Assembly (NCBI RefSeq): GCF_003330765.1
Contig: NZ_CP024902.1
Coordinates: 1,240,001-1,304,000, forward strand
Length of the DNA: 64,000 nt
Origin: Burkholderia pyrrocinia
GTDB lineage: Bacteria > Pseudomonadota > Gammaproteobacteria > Burkholderiales > Burkholderiaceae
Reading direction: 5' to 3'
Below, piece by piece: positions 7,674-20,225 of the stretch. The translations under genes were made by a program, and so were the position numbers. The notes beneath the pieces were generated by a model. It did not search any database. It was not told the DNA's origin and saw only the letters and a program-made list of their open reading frames with translations. Position 1 is the stretch's first letter; each line of letters begins with the position of its first letter.

Positions 7674-8906
7674 ATGACGACCTCGACCGTGAACCGCCAG
7701 ACATTCGACGAAGTGATGGTGCCGGTATTTTCCCCCGCCCCGTTCGTGCCGGATCGCGCAGAGGGCTCCCGCGTGTGGGACACGGCCGGCCGCGAGTACA
7801 TCGATTTCGCCTGCGGCATCGCCGTGACGTCGCTCGGCCACGGCCACCCGGAACTGCTGAAGGTCCTGGACGAGCAAGGCCGCAAGCTCTGGCACATCGG
7901 CAACGGTTACACGAACGAGCCGGTGCTGCGCCTCGCGAAGCGCCTCGAATCGCTGACCTTTGCCGACCGCGCCTTCTTCGCGAACTCAGGCGCGGAAGCG
8001 AACGAAGCCGCACTGAAGCTCGCACGCCGCGTCGCGTTCGATCGCCACGGCGCCGATAAAACCGAAATCATCTCGTTCGTGCAGTCGTTCCACGGCCGCA
8101 CGTTCTTCACGGTCAGCGTCGGCGGCCAGCCGAAGTACTCGGAAGGCTTCGGCCCCGTGCCGGCGGGCATCACGCACCTGCCGTACAACGACATCGAAGC
8201 CGCAAAGGCAGCGATCGGCCCGCAAACCTGCGCGGTGATCGTCGAGCCCGTACAGGGCGAAGGCGGCGTGATCCCGGCCGATCCGGCGTTCCTGAAGGCG
8301 CTGCGCGAAGCCTGCGATGCCAACAACGCACTGCTGATCTTCGACGAAGTGCAAACGGGCGTCGGCCGCACGGGCCAGTTCTACGCCTACATGGACACGG
8401 GCGTCACGCCGGACATCCTGACGACCGCCAAGGCGCTCGGCAACGGCTTCCCGATCGGCGCGATGCTGACGACGAACGAACTGGCGGCGCACTTCAAGGT
8501 CGGCGTGCACGGCACGACGTACGGCGGCAACCCGCTCGCGTCGGCGATCGCGGACAAGGTCGTCGAACTGATCGGCGACCCGGCACTGCTCGAAGGCGTG
8601 CGCGAACGCAGCGTGCGCCTGAAGGGCGCGCTCGAACGCGTCAACGCGCGCTTCGGCATCTTCAAGGACATCCGCGGCAAGGGCCTGCTCGTCGGCGCCG
8701 AACTCACCGCCGCCTTCGACGGCCGCGCGAAGGACTTCGTCAATGCGGCAGCCGAGAACGGCCTGATCATGCTGATCGCCGGCCCGAACGTGCTGCGCTT
8801 CGTCCCGTCGCTGGTGATCCCGTTCGACCTGCTCGACGAAGGCGTCAAGCGCTTCGAGAAGGCAGTCGAACAGGTGCTCGCCGCACAGGAAGCCACCGCG
8901 CGCTGA
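7674..8906 (+). CDS. astC: Succinylornithine transaminase / acetylornithine aminotransferase
   Basis: The 410-residue PLP enzyme transfers the amino group of succinylornithine to 2-oxoglutarate, the third step of the succinyltransferase route. It has the class III pattern: [15 protein letters not shown] (about 105-119), the [12 protein letters not shown] motif (about 222-233) and the PLP Lys253 in [19 protein letters not shown] 7674 follows a GAAAGGAA ribosome site; an upstream in-frame ATG at 7611 would add a tail not seen in the family. It heads astC-aruF-aruG-astD-astB-astE, the order of the Pseudomonas aruCFGDBE operon. The family also acts on acetylornithine; context favours the catabolic role. 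Confidence 0.92.
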   Translation: MTTSTVNRQTFDEVMVPVFSPAPFVPDRAEGSRVWDTAGREYIDFACGIAVTSLGHGHPELLKVLDEQGRKLWHIGNGYTNEPVLRLAKRLESLTFADRAFFANSGAEANEAALKLARRVAFDRHGADKTEIISFVQSFHGRTFFTVSVGGQPKYSEGFGPVPAGITHLPYNDIEAAKAAIGPQTCAVIVEPVQGEGGVIPADPAFLKALREACDANNALLIFDEVQTGVGRTGQFYAYMDTGVTPDILTTAKALGNGFPIGAMLTTNELAAHFKVGVHGTTYGGNPLASAIADKVVELIGDPALLEGVRERSVRLKGALERVNARFGIFKDIRGKGLLVGAELTAAFDGRAKDFVNAAAENGLIMLIAGPNVLRFVPSLVIPFDLLDEGVKRFEKAVEQVLAAQEATAR

Positions 8907-8937
8907 TCGGCGCACCCCATCGCAGACAGGAACGACG

Positions 8938-9986
8938 ATGCTATTTGTTCGCCCCGGCAAACTCACGGATCTCGATGCGCTCGCGCACATGGCGCGCACC
9001 GCGCAGCCGGTCCTGCACTCGCTGCCGCACGACCGCGCGGCGCTCGAAGCGCGCGTGGCGCTCTCCGAGGATTCGTTTCGCGCGGACGTCGACTTCGCCG
9101 GCGAGGAGTTCTACCTCTTCGTGCTCGAGGAATCGTCGACGGGCAAGCTGCTCGGCACGGCGAGCATCGTGGCCGCGGCCGGCTACTCGGAACCGTTCTA
9201 CGCGTTCCGCAACGACGCACTGATCCACGCGTCGCGCGAGCTGCACGTGAACCGCAAGATCCACGCGCTCACGATGTCGCACGAACTGACCGGCAAGAGC
9301 CGGCTCGCCGGCTTCTATGTCGATCCGTCGCTGCGCGGCGATGCGGCCGCGCACCTGATCTCGCGCGCACGGATGATGTACATCGCTGCGAACCGCCGCC
9401 GCTTCACGCCCGAAGTGTTCACGCTGCTGCTCGGCGTGAGCGACGGCAACGGCGCATCGCCGTTCTGGGAAGCCGTGGGCCGCAAATTCTTCGGCCGCGA
9501 CTTCACCGACGTCGACATCGCGTCGGGCGGCCGCAGCCGCACCTTCATCGCGGAAGTGATGCCGGCCTATCCGCTCTACGTGCCGCTGTTGCCGGAAGCC
9601 GCGCAGCGCGTGCTCGGCGAGCCGAACGAAACGGCACTGCTCGCGTACGACATCCATCTCGAGGAAGGCTTCGAGCCCGACCGCTTCGTCGACATCTTCG
9701 ATGCGGGCCCGGTGCTGACCGCGCAGGTCGACCGCACCGCGTGCGTGAAGCACGGCGCCGAGCGCATCGTGCGCGAAGCCGCACGCGAGCAGGGCGACGT
9801 CGCGTACATGGTGTCGACGGGCAGCGGCGAATCGTTCCGCTGCGTGCTGGCCGACCTGCCGGGCGATACGGCCCATGCGCCGCTGGCCGGCGACGTGCGC
9901 GCGGCGCTCGATGTGAAGGATGGCGATATCGTGCGCTGCGTGCCGCTGCACCGCCGCGACGATGAAGATTTGACGGGAGACGCAGC

Positions 9987-9990
<4 letters not shown>
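8938..9990 (+). CDS. aruF: Arginine N-succinyltransferase, alpha subunit
   Basis: The 350-residue protein belongs to the AstA family, which succinylates arginine with succinyl-CoA in the first step of the pathway. It contains the AstA-typical segments EPFYAFRNDALIHASREL, HELTGKSRLAGFYVDPSLRG and NGASPFWEAVGRKFFG, and a FDAGPVLTAQVDR stretch near residue 255. In Pseudomonas and Burkholderia the enzyme is a heteromer of two related chains, and the next gene encodes the other. The ATG at 8938 has AGGAACG upstream. It overlaps the next gene by four bases. Confidence 0.92.
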
Positions 9991-12489
<2,499 letters not shown>

Positions 12490-12503
12490 TCGAGGGAGCG
12501 ACG

Positions 12504-13844
12504 ATGAACGCACAAGAAGCCAATTTCGACGGGCTCGTCGGCCCGACCCACAACTACGCCGGGCTGTCGTTCGGCAACGTGGCGTCGCTCAACAACGAGA
12601 AGTCGGCCGCGAATCCGAAGGCCGCCGCGAAGCAGGGGCTGCGCAAGATGAAGCAGCTCGCGGATCTCGGTTTCGCGCAGGGCGTGCTGCCGCCGCAGGA
12701 GCGGCCGTCGCTGCGCCTGCTGCGGGAGCTCGGCTTCTCCGGCAAGGACGCGGACGTGATCGCGAAGGCCGCGAAGCAGGCGCCCGAACTGCTCGCCGCG
12801 GCGAGTTCGGCATCGGCGATGTGGACCGCGAACGCGGCCACCGTCAGCCCGTCGGCCGACACGAGCGACGGCCGCGTGCACTTCACGCCGGCGAACCTGT
12901 GCAGCAAGCTGCATCGCGCGATCGAGCACGAAGCGACGCGCCGCACGCTGTCGACGCTGTTCGCCGATCCCGCACATTTCGCGGTGCACGACGCGCTGAC
13001 AGGCACGCCGGCGCTCGGCGACGAAGGCGCGGCGAACCATACGCGCTTCTGCGCCGAATACGGCAAGCCGGGCATCGAGTTCTTCGTGTACGGCCGCGCG
13101 GAATACCGCCGCGGCCCCGAGCCGAAGCGCTTCCCGGCGCGCCAGACCTTCGAGGCGAGCCGCGCGGTCGCGCATCGCCACGGGCTCGCCGAAGAAGCGA
13201 CGGTCTACGCGCAGCAGGATCCGGACGTGATCGACGCCGGTGTGTTCCACAACGACGTGATCTCGGTCGGCAACCGCGACACGCTGTTCACGCACGAGCG
13301 CGCGTTCGTCAACAGGCAGGCGATCTACGACACGTTGACCGCCGCGCTCGACGCACGCGGCGCACGCCTGAACGTGATCGAGGTGCCCGACGCGGCCGTG
13401 AGCGTGAACGACGCGGTGACGTCGTATCTGTTCAACAGCCAGCTGCTGTCGCGCGCGGACGGCTCGCAGGTGCTCGTGGTGCCGCAGGAATGCCGCGAGA
13501 ACGCGAACGTCGCGGCCTATCTCGACCGTCTCGCGGCCGGCAACGGCCCGATTCACGACGTGCTCGTGTTCGACCTGCGCGAAAGCATGAAGAACGGCGG
13601 CGGCCCCGCCTGCCTGCGCTTGCGGGTGGTGCTGAACGAAGCGGAGCGCGCGGCCGTCACGTCGAACGTGTGGATCAACGACACGCTGTTCGCGTCGCTC
13701 GACGCATGGATCGACAAGCACTATCGCGATCGCCTTGCACCGGACGACCTCGCCGATCCGGTGCTGCTCGACGAATCGCGCACGGCGCTGGACGAGCTCA
13801 CGCAGATCCTGCGCGTCGGTTCGCTGTATGACTTCCAGCGCTGA
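12504..13844 (+). CDS. astB: N-succinylarginine dihydrolase
   Basis: The 446-residue enzyme of the arginine-deiminase fold releases two ammonia and CO2 from succinylarginine, the second step. The N-terminal [18 protein letters not shown] and [18 protein letters not shown] are AstB hallmarks. Cys370 in [11 protein letters not shown] is the expected nucleophile. ATG 12504 follows a GAGGGAG site; E. coli AstB has 447 residues. The end overlaps the start of astE. Confidence 0.94.
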   Translation: MNAQEANFDGLVGPTHNYAGLSFGNVASLNNEKSAANPKAAAKQGLRKMKQLADLGFAQGVLPPQERPSLRLLRELGFSGKDADVIAKAAKQAPELLAAASSASAMWTANAATVSPSADTSDGRVHFTPANLCSKLHRAIEHEATRRTLSTLFADPAHFAVHDALTGTPALGDEGAANHTRFCAEYGKPGIEFFVYGRAEYRRGPEPKRFPARQTFEASRAVAHRHGLAEEATVYAQQDPDVIDAGVFHNDVISVGNRDTLFTHERAFVNRQAIYDTLTAALDARGARLNVIEVPDAAVSVNDAVTSYLFNSQLLSRADGSQVLVVPQECRENANVAAYLDRLAAGNGPIHDVLVFDLRESMKNGGGPACLRLRVVLNEAERAAVTSNVWINDTLFASLDAWIDKHYRDRLAPDDLADPVLLDESRTALDELTQILRVGSLYDFQR

Positions 13845-14880
13845 CGCACCGATGGCCGCCGCCGCGTCGCTCGACGACTTTCTCGCGTTCACGCTGGCCG
13901 GCGGCGCGCCGGCCGTGACGGACGGCGCCTGCGCGGGAGGTGCAGTGCGCTGGCAATGGCTCGGCGACGGGCTGCTCGCGCTCGAACCGGCCGCGGCGGC
14001 CGACACGGCGCGGGCGAGCGTGCTCGTATCGGCCGGCGTACACGGCGACGAGACGGCGCCGATCGAGCTGCTGTCGATGCTCGTGCGCGATCTCGCGTCG
14101 GGCGCGCTGCCGCTCGCGTGCCGGCTGCTCGTCGTGCTCGGCAACGTGCCGGCGATGCGTGCCGGCGAGCGTTATCTCGACGACGACCTGAACCGCCTGT
14201 TCAGCGGCCGTCACGCGCAGGTGCCCGCGAGCCGCGAAGCGCCGCGCGCCGCGCAGCTCGAAGCGGCCGCTGCCGCGTTCTTTGCGGCTGCGCCGGCGGG
14301 CAGTGCGCGCTGGCACATCGACATGCACACGGCGATCCGTGCATCGGTGTTCGAGCAGTTCGCGCTGCTGCCGCATACGGGCACGCCGCCGACGCGCACG
14401 ATGGTCGAATGGCTCGGCGACGCGCGCATCGCGGCCGTGCTGCTGCATACCGCGAAGGGCAACACGTATTCGCATTTCACGGCCGAGCACTGCGGCGCGC
14501 TGGCATGCACGCTGGAACTCGGGAAGGTGCGGCCGTTCGGCCAGAACGACCTGACGCGCTTCGCGCCGGCCGACCGCGCGGTGCGCAAGCTCGTGTCGGG
14601 TGCCTCGCGCGATGCCGATGCCACGCTGCCGCGCGTATTCACGGTGATCGACCAGATCACGAAGCAGAGCGACGCGCTCGAATTGTTCGTCGCGGCCGAC
14701 GTCGCGAACTTCACCGCGTTTGCGCGCGGCACGGTGCTCGCGCAGGACGGCGACTACCGCTACACGGTGACGCACGACGAAGAACGGATCGTGTTTCCGA
14801 ACCCGGCCGTGAAGCCGGGCCTGCGCGCGGGCCTGCTGGTCGTCGACACGACGCGCGAGACGATCGCGGCGCTCGTCTGA
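13828..14880 (+). CDS. astE: Succinylglutamate desuccinylase
   Basis: The 350-residue zinc enzyme of the AspA/AstE family cleaves succinylglutamate to glutamate and succinate, the last step. Zinc ligands are visible: His72 and Glu75 in [14 protein letters not shown] and His167 in [12 protein letters not shown] 13828 lies inside the end of astB (17-base overlap); ATG 13852 is an alternative that would remove eight residues. Either start lacks a strong ribosome site, so coupling to astB is likely. Confidence 0.92.
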   Translation: MTSSADAPMAAAASLDDFLAFTLAGGAPAVTDGACAGGAVRWQWLGDGLLALEPAAAADTARASVLVSAGVHGDETAPIELLSMLVRDLASGALPLACRLLVVLGNVPAMRAGERYLDDDLNRLFSGRHAQVPASREAPRAAQLEAAAAAFFAAAPAGSARWHIDMHTAIRASVFEQFALLPHTGTPPTRTMVEWLGDARIAAVLLHTAKGNTYSHFTAEHCGALACTLELGKVRPFGQNDLTRFAPADRAVRKLVSGASRDADATLPRVFTVIDQITKQSDALELFVAADVANFTAFARGTVLAQDGDYRYTVTHDEERIVFPNPAVKPGLRAGLLVVDTTRETIAALV

Positions 14881-14915
14881 CCCCTCGGCGCGGCCGCGGC
14901 GCAGTGCGGCCGGCC

Positions 14916-14931
14916 TTGCGTATTTGCGACA
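14916..14931 (-). promoter_or_regulatory. ArgR-like half-site before the binding-protein gene
   Basis: The minus strand reads TGTCGC, eight bases, then AA, a full match to the half-site pattern described for Pseudomonas ArgR. It lies in the 278-bp gap between astE and the transporter binding protein. No clear second half-site is next to it. Confidence 0.3.
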
Positions 14932-15004
14932 TCGTCTTGCAAGTTCGGCGGCCGGCCCGGCTGGCGTCGTGAGCGCACCGCAGCATCGCGCGCCGACGGC
15001 CGCT

Positions 15005-15036
15005 TTGCCGTACCGGGCCGCGCGGATTGGTACAAT
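15005..15036 (+). promoter_or_regulatory. Possible promoter of the binding-protein gene
   Basis: TACAAT at 15031-15036 is a good -10 element in GC-rich surroundings, 123 bases before the ATG. TTGCCG at 15005-15010 could be the -35, but the 20-base spacing is long. Confidence 0.3.
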
Positions 15037-15158
15037 CGCGGCCTTGCGGCTGTTGCGCCGCATCAAGGCGCGGCAGCGGCATTGGCGTGGTTATCTGGCC
15101 CTGCAATGATGCATGCGCCCGTAGTTCCGGAACATTCGAGTATCGAGGAGAGCACCTG

Positions 15159-15953
15159 ATGAAGTTGGATTGGCGTAAAGTGGCCGCGCATGCGGTGGTG
15201 GCGGCATCGGCCGTGGCGGCAGGCAGCGCGTTTGCCGCGGATCTGAAAGAGATCCGGTTCGGCGTCGAGGCCTCGTACGCACCGTTCGAATACAAGACGC
15301 CCGACGGCAAGCTGACCGGCTTCGACATCGATATCGGCAACGCGGTGTGCGCGAAGCTGAAGACCAAGTGCGTGTGGGTCGAGAACGACTTCGACGGCCT
15401 GATCCCCGCGCTGCAGGCGCGCAAGTTCGACGCGATCAACTCGGACATGACGATCACCGACCAGCGCAAGCACGCGATCGCGTTTACCGATCCGATCTAC
15501 ACGATTCCGAACCAGCTGATCGCGAAGCAGGGCAGCGGCCTGCTGCCGACCCCGCAAGCGCTGAAGGGCAAGCGCGTCGGCGTGCTGCAGGGCACGATCC
15601 AGGAAGCGTACGCGAAGAAGAAGTGGGCGCCGGCAGGCGTCGAAGTCGTGCCGTACCAGACGCAGGATCTGGCCTATGCCGACCTGAAGTCGAGCCGTCT
15701 CGACGCGACGTTCCAGGATTCGGAAGCCGGTTCGAAGGGCTTCCTGACGAAGCCGCAGGGCCAGGGCTTCGCGTTCGCGGGCGGCACGGTCAGCGACACC
15801 GAGATCCTCGGCTCGGGCGTCGGCTTCGGCCTGCGCAAGAACGACGCGGCGCTGAAGACCGCGCTCGATCAGGCGCTGAAGGAACTGAAGGCCGACGGCA
15901 CGATCGACAACCTCGCGAAGAAGTACTTCAGCGTGCCCGTGACGCTCAAGTAA
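15159..15953 (+). CDS. aotJ: Periplasmic lysine/arginine/ornithine-type binding protein
   Basis: The 264-residue product is an SBP family 3 protein: signal peptide to about residue 25 (SAFAAD), then EIRFGVEASYAPFEYKTPDGKLTGFDIDIG at the start of lobe 1 and VGVLQGTIQE at the lobe switch. It resembles HisJ/ArgT/AotJ and binds a basic amino acid for delivery to the QMP transporter. ATG 15159 follows GAGGAG. In Pseudomonas aotJ leads the transporter operon; here it lies after the ast genes, about 11 kb from aotQMP. Substrate is inferred from the neighbours. Confidence 0.85.
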   Translation: MKLDWRKVAAHAVVAASAVAAGSAFAADLKEIRFGVEASYAPFEYKTPDGKLTGFDIDIGNAVCAKLKTKCVWVENDFDGLIPALQARKFDAINSDMTITDQRKHAIAFTDPIYTIPNQLIAKQGSGLLPTPQALKGKRVGVLQGTIQEAYAKKKWAPAGVEVVPYQTQDLAYADLKSSRLDATFQDSEAGSKGFLTKPQGQGFAFAGGTVSDTEILGSGVGFGLRKNDAALKTALDQALKELKADGTIDNLAKKYFSVPVTLK

Positions 15954-15979
15954 GCGTTTCGTTCGATCGCACGATGCAG

Positions 15980-16008
15980 CCGGCCGCTTATGCGGCCGGT
16001 TTGCTTTG
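15980..16008 (+). terminator. Terminator after the binding-protein gene
   Basis: CCGGCCGC, a TTAT loop and GCGGCCGG form a perfect 8-bp stem followed by TTTGCTTT, 27 bases after the stop. The facing gene ends at 16046, so it may serve both directions. Confidence 0.75.
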
Positions 16009-16045
16009 GGCGGCTGGAAACGGCGTGGTGTGGCCGTCGGCCGCG

Positions 16046-17548
16046 CTAGGCGGGGAAGAACCGGCCCAGTTCGCGCGCGAGCTCGTTGAGCACGCCCATC
16101 TCCTGCTGCGTGATCTTGCGCGCGGGTTGCGCGCCAGCCCAGTCGCCGTATAGCAGCGCGACGGTGGTCGCGCCGACGCGCACGGGCAGCAGCACGAACG
16201 CGCGCGTGTCGTCGAACGCGTCGAGATACCACGCGGGCAGGCGCTTGAGCATCTTCGGTTCCTGCGCCTGCTCGATGAAGATGCCGACCGAGTTCGAGAT
16301 CGCGAGGTGAAACACGTCCGGCTCGAAGCGCTCGTCGAAGCGCAGCCGGTAGAGCGCTTCATCGACGCCGGGGCCGAAGCCGAGGCGCGCGGCGAACATG
16401 CCGTCGTCGTGACGCACGAACATCACGGTGCGCGTAAACGCAAGGCCGGCAAGCAGGCTTTCCGACGCGAGCGCGAGCACCGGCGTCAGCACGTGCTCGG
16501 ACGGTAGCGCGCGCAGGTCCGCGAGGCCGGCTTCGAGGCATGCCTCGGGCTCGGCCTGCGCGCGTGCGATCGCATCGGCGTTCGCGCGCAGCTCGACGAT
16601 CTCGCGCATCACGGTGTCGCTCGCTTCCTCGCGTGCGAGCCGATCGGCGATCTCGACGAGCGCGTCGGCCTCCATGTCGAGTTCCGCGCCGTAGTGCTGC
16701 GCGAGCGCCGCGATGCGCGTGTCGCGCTGCAGGCTCGCGGGCATCACGAGCGCGCTCGCGACGTCGGTCGAGCAGCGACTCACCGCGCGCAGCCAGCGGA
16801 TGCGGTCGGCCGGGCCGTCATCGGTCGCATGGCCCGCGTTGGGTTCGTCGTCGTAGTCGTCGTCGAACGCGTCGGCGCGGGCCGCGTGGTCGTCGTTGGC
16901 TATCCCCGCGCGGATCACGTCGGGCAGCCGCCAGCGTGCGGCCGCCTCGAGCCCGATCTCGTCGAAGCCGACGCCGAGCACGTCGGCGCACGCAGCCGAT
17001 TCGTCGCCGTTCAGCTCGGCCGCGCGGCGGCGGATCCGGTCCCATTCGCTGTCGAGATAGCAGACCACGAGCAGCTTGCCGACCTGGCGCATCAGCGTGC
17101 AGACGACGGCTTCCTCGCCCGCGCGCAGTTCGACGTGCTCGGTGAGCTTGCGCGCGACGCAGCCGGACAGCAGCGCACGGTTCAGTTCGAGCTTCGCGTC
17201 GATGCGTCGCGGCGTGCTGTGGTGGAAATGGTCGACGAGCTTCAGCCCGACGACCAGATGGCCGACGGCGTCCATGCCGAGCACCATCAGTGCGCGGGTG
17301 ACGGTCGTGATGTTGCCGCCGAATGCCATGTACATCGCGGAGTTCGCGAGCCGCAGCACTTTCTGCGTGAGCGCGAAGTCCGACAGCACGACGCGCACGA
17401 GTGCGGTGAAGTCGAGGTCGTCGTTCTTCATCGCGGCCATCGTCGCGCGCAGCGATTCCGACAGCAGCGGGAAATCGCCCCGTTCGTTCATCCGGGCCCA
17501 CAGCTTGTCGAGCAGTGCGGTGCGGGGCAGGTGTTCGGTGATTGACAT
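16046..17548 (-). CDS. HDOD-domain signalling protein with GAF-like C-terminus
   Basis: The 500-residue cytoplasmic protein has an N-terminal HDOD domain (about 20-215): LLSESLRATMAAM, DFALTQKVLRLANSAMYMAFG and TVTRALMVLGMDAVGHLVV are typical. The HD residues of true phosphohydrolases are not kept, as usual for HDOD. A linker with acidic repeats follows, and residues about 345-495 look like a GAF-type sensor (TRTVMFVRHDDGMFAARLGFGPGVDEALYRLRF). Such proteins link c-di-GMP signalling to motility or gene control, mostly through protein contacts. It lies 27 bases after the GGDEF/EAL gene on the same strand, so the two probably form an operon. Its partner is unknown. Confidence 0.8.
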   Translation of the reverse strand: MSITEHLPRTALLDKLWARMNERGDFPLLSESLRATMAAMKNDDLDFTALVRVVLSDFALTQKVLRLANSAMYMAFGGNITTVTRALMVLGMDAVGHLVVGLKLVDHFHHSTPRRIDAKLELNRALLSGCVARKLTEHVELRAGEEAVVCTLMRQVGKLLVVCYLDSEWDRIRRRAAELNGDESAACADVLGVGFDEIGLEAAARWRLPDVIRAGIANDDHAARADAFDDDYDDEPNAGHATDDGPADRIRWLRAVSRCSTDVASALVMPASLQRDTRIAALAQHYGAELDMEADALVEIADRLAREEASDTVMREIVELRANADAIARAQAEPEACLEAGLADLRALPSEHVLTPVLALASESLLAGLAFTRTVMFVRHDDGMFAARLGFGPGVDEALYRLRFDERFEPDVFHLAISNSVGIFIEQAQEPKMLKRLPAWYLDAFDDTRAFVLLPVRVGATTVALLYGDWAGAQPARKITQQEMGVLNELARELGRFFPA

Positions 17549-17575
17549 ACGGATCTGTCCGGTTCGCCGCGCGCG

Positions 17576-19411
17576 TCAGGCGGCGGCGTGCAGGTGCAGC
17601 TGCTGCGCCTCGAAGCGCCGTGCGAGTTCCTCGGACGGCAGCGCCTGGCAGACGAGCCAGCCCTGGATATGATTGCAGCCCATCTCCGTCAGCAGCGCGC
17701 GCTGTGCCTCGGTCTCGACGCCTTCGGCGACGAGCTCGAGATCGAGCGTTTGCGCGAGGCCGACCACGGCCGACACGATCGCGCGGTCATTGCGCGAGGT
17801 CAGCAGGTTCTCGACGAAACTGCGGTCGATCTTCAGCTTCGCGAGCGGGAAGCGCTGCAGATACGCGAGGCTCGAATAGCCGGTGCCGAAATCGTCGATC
17901 GCGAAGCGGATGCCGAGATCGGTCAGCTCCTCGAGCAGCCCCTTCGCATGCGCGGGATCGTGCATCAGCAGGCTTTCGGTGATTTCGAGCACGATGCGGC
18001 GCGGGTCGATGCCCGTCAGCGCGATCGCCTCGCGCACGCTCTGCGTGAAGCGCGGGTCGCGGAACTGCTGCGGCGACACGTTGACCGCCACGTACTGCAG
18101 CGCGAGCCTCTGGCGATCCCACGCGACGAGCTGCATGCACGCGGCCTTGAGCACCCAGTTGCCGAGATAGTTGATCAGGCCGATCGATTCGGCGAGCGGA
18201 ATGAAGGTCGCCGGCGGCACGAGGCCGTGCACCGGATGGCGCCAGCGGATCAGCGCCTCGACGCCGACCACCGCGCCCGATTGGCTGCGCGTGATCGGCT
18301 GGAAATGGAGCGAAAACTCGCCGTTGCGCACGCCGTCGTACAGGTCGGCTTCGAGCTTCAGCCGCTCGGCGTCGGCCGGATCGTCGACGGGCGCATGGAA
18401 CGCGAGCGCGTTGCCGCCCGATGCCTTCGCCTGCGCGAGCGCGTGGTCGGCGCGGCGCAGCAGCGGGCTGTGGTGCTGCGCGCGATGGGGCAGCGCACGT
18501 TCGTCCGGGTAGAGCGCGATGCCGATGCTCGCGGACAGGTGCACGGTCTGCCCCTGGTACACATAGGGCTCGCGCACCGCGGCCTGCAGCCGGCGCGCGA
18601 GCGCATCGGCGGCGGCGCTCGCCCGCGTGCGGTCCGACGCGCCGAGCACGACCGCGAACTTGTCGCTCGCGACGCGCGCGAGCCGTTCGTTCGGCGTGAC
18701 GAGCGCCTTCAGCCGCTGCGCGGTCTCGCGCAGCAGCGTGTCGCCCGCGTCGTAGCCGAGCGCGCGGTTGATCCGCTGGTAGTCGTCGAGGTCGAGCAGC
18801 AGCAGCGCCGCGCAGGTGCCGTCCTCGTCGGCGGCCTGCTGCGCGCGCATCAGCGCGGGCACGAGCGCGGACAGGTTGTCGAGCCCCGTCATCGGATCGT
18901 GGTGCATTTCGTACGTCAGGCGCGCCTCGAGCGCGCGCCACGACGACACGTCGAACGCCGCGATCGCGAAGCCGTCGACCCCGTGGTGGCGGCTCTTGAA
19001 CGCGCGGACCTCGACGTCCAGCGGGTAGGTGAGCGACTTGACGATGCACATCGTCGCCTTCTCGACCTGGCCGGACCGCGCGGCGCGCGCAAGCAGGCCT
19101 TCGAGCGCCGAGGTATCCTGTTCGGCGATCAGGTCGCGCAGCGTCAGCGTGTGCAGGTAGTCGCGGTGGTAGCCGATGAAGCGCAGGCTCGCGTCGGACA
19201 CGTACAGAAAGCGCAGCTCGTGGTCGACATGGGCGAGGAAATCCACCGTGCCGACCGTCTGTTCCAGCCAGTTGCGCACGGAGTCGTCGCGGCGCGGCGC
19301 GCCGGCGCGCGCGGGCATCAGCGCGCCGCCCGACCAGGCGAAGCGGCGCAGCGTATGCAAGGCACTGCGCCAGGAGCCCTTGCGTGACGTCTGTTTCCTG
19401 TTGGCTTCCAT
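17576..19411 (-). CDS. PAS-GGDEF-EAL protein, probable c-di-GMP phosphodiesterase
   Basis: The 611-residue protein has a PAS domain (about 50-160), a GGDEF domain (171-335) and an EAL domain (about 350-600). The GGDEF signature has decayed to ASDKF (248-252), so cyclase activity is not expected. The EAL side keeps its set: EAL 385-387, VNVSPQQF, LEITES, DDFGTGYSS, LKIDRSF and AEGVE. It should therefore cleave c-di-GMP, with the GGDEF-like domain perhaps binding GTP as a regulator. No membrane segment is visible. It heads a two-gene unit with the HDOD protein. Confidence 0.88.
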   Translation of the reverse strand: MEANRKQTSRKGSWRSALHTLRRFAWSGGALMPARAGAPRRDDSVRNWLEQTVGTVDFLAHVDHELRFLYVSDASLRFIGYHRDYLHTLTLRDLIAEQDTSALEGLLARAARSGQVEKATMCIVKSLTYPLDVEVRAFKSRHHGVDGFAIAAFDVSSWRALEARLTYEMHHDPMTGLDNLSALVPALMRAQQAADEDGTCAALLLLDLDDYQRINRALGYDAGDTLLRETAQRLKALVTPNERLARVASDKFAVVLGASDRTRASAAADALARRLQAAVREPYVYQGQTVHLSASIGIALYPDERALPHRAQHHSPLLRRADHALAQAKASGGNALAFHAPVDDPADAERLKLEADLYDGVRNGEFSLHFQPITRSQSGAVVGVEALIRWRHPVHGLVPPATFIPLAESIGLINYLGNWVLKAACMQLVAWDRQRLALQYVAVNVSPQQFRDPRFTQSVREAIALTGIDPRRIVLEITESLLMHDPAHAKGLLEELTDLGIRFAIDDFGTGYSSLAYLQRFPLAKLKIDRSFVENLLTSRNDRAIVSAVVGLAQTLDLELVAEGVETEAQRALLTEMGCNHIQGWLVCQALPSEELARRFEAQQLHLHAAA

Positions 19412-19529
19412 GTTTCTCGCTGACGTGAAGGGCTGGAACCGGTTGTCCGGAAGGAATAACGGCAGACTGTGCGGAATCTTTAACGGGCCGGCCGCGGATG
19501 GCGCTGCCGCTGACCCGGATCGTACGCGG

Positions 19530-19550
19530 GGCGTTCGACAGGCGAACGCC
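19530..19550. repeat. Inverted repeat between divergent genes
   Basis: GGCGTTCG and CGAACGCC flank ACAGG. The repeat lies 47 bases before the peroxiredoxin start and 119 bases before the divergent GGDEF/EAL gene, where an operator could be expected. No regulator can be named. Confidence 0.45.
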
Positions 19551-19596
19551 GACGTGGCCTACATCGAGGCTGACTTTATAAGAAATGAGGACGCAG

Positions 19597-20148
19597 ATGA
19601 AGCGAAAACTGTTGCTGGGCGCCGCCGTGGCGGCGCTGGTGGCCGGCCATGCGCTGATGGCGCAGGCGGAGCTGAAGCCGGGCGCCGCGGCGCCCGACTT
19701 TACGACGCAGGCGTCGCTGGGCGGCAAGACTTACACGTACTCGCTCGCGGACGCGCTGAAGCAGGGGCCGGTGGTGCTGTATTTCTACCCGGCTGCGTTC
19801 ACGAAGGGCTGCACGATCGAGGCGCACGCGTTCGCCGATGCGGTCGACCGTTACAAGGCTTACGGCGCGACGGTGATCGGCGTGTCGGCAGACAATATCG
19901 ACACGCTGACGAAATTCTCGGTGAGCGAGTGCCGGAGCAAGTTCCCGGTCGCGGCCGATCCGGACGCGAAGATCATCCGTGAATACGACGCGAAGCTGCC
20001 GGCGCTCGACCGCGCGAACCGCGTGTCCTACGTGATTTCGCCGGAAGGGAAGATTCTCTACGAATACACGAGCATGTCGCCCGATAAGCACGTCGAGAAC
20101 ACGCTCGCCGCCGTGAAGGCGTGGGCCGACGCGCATCCGAAGCAGTAA
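19597..20148 (+). CDS. Exported peroxiredoxin (AhpC/TSA family, BCP-like)
   Basis: The 183-residue product has a signal peptide (residues 1-24, ending MAQA) and a peroxiredoxin fold: GAAAPDFTTQ, then YPAAFTKGC with the peroxidatic Cys72, and a possible resolving Cys in VSECRSKFPV. It would reduce peroxides in the periplasm. ATG 19597 is preferred to 19585 because GAGG at 19587-19590 is spaced for it. In place of the usual Pro-Gly before the Cys (TPGCT), this protein has Lys-Gly (TKGCT). The electron donor is unknown. Confidence 0.85.
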   Translation: MKRKLLLGAAVAALVAGHALMAQAELKPGAAAPDFTTQASLGGKTYTYSLADALKQGPVVLYFYPAAFTKGCTIEAHAFADAVDRYKAYGATVIGVSADNIDTLTKFSVSECRSKFPVAADPDAKIIREYDAKLPALDRANRVSYVISPEGKILYEYTSMSPDKHVENTLAAVKAWADAHPKQ

Positions 20149-20169
20149 ACGGGCGCCCGACGCGTCAAA

Positions 20170-20190
20170 GCGGCCCGTCGTGCGGGCCGC
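20170..20190. terminator. Hairpin between converging genes
   Basis: GCGGCCCG and CGGGCCGC pair around TCGTG. There is no T-run, but the position between the converging ends at 20148 and 20226 suits a two-way terminator. Confidence 0.4.
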
Positions 20191-20225
20191 GGGCACAGGA
20201 CAACGCGCCGCCGCGCGGCGGGCCG

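Noticed and set aside
19575..19582. TATAAG as -10 of the peroxiredoxin gene
   Set aside because: Transcription would begin within or after the GAGG ribosome site, leaving no usable leader; no -35 fits.
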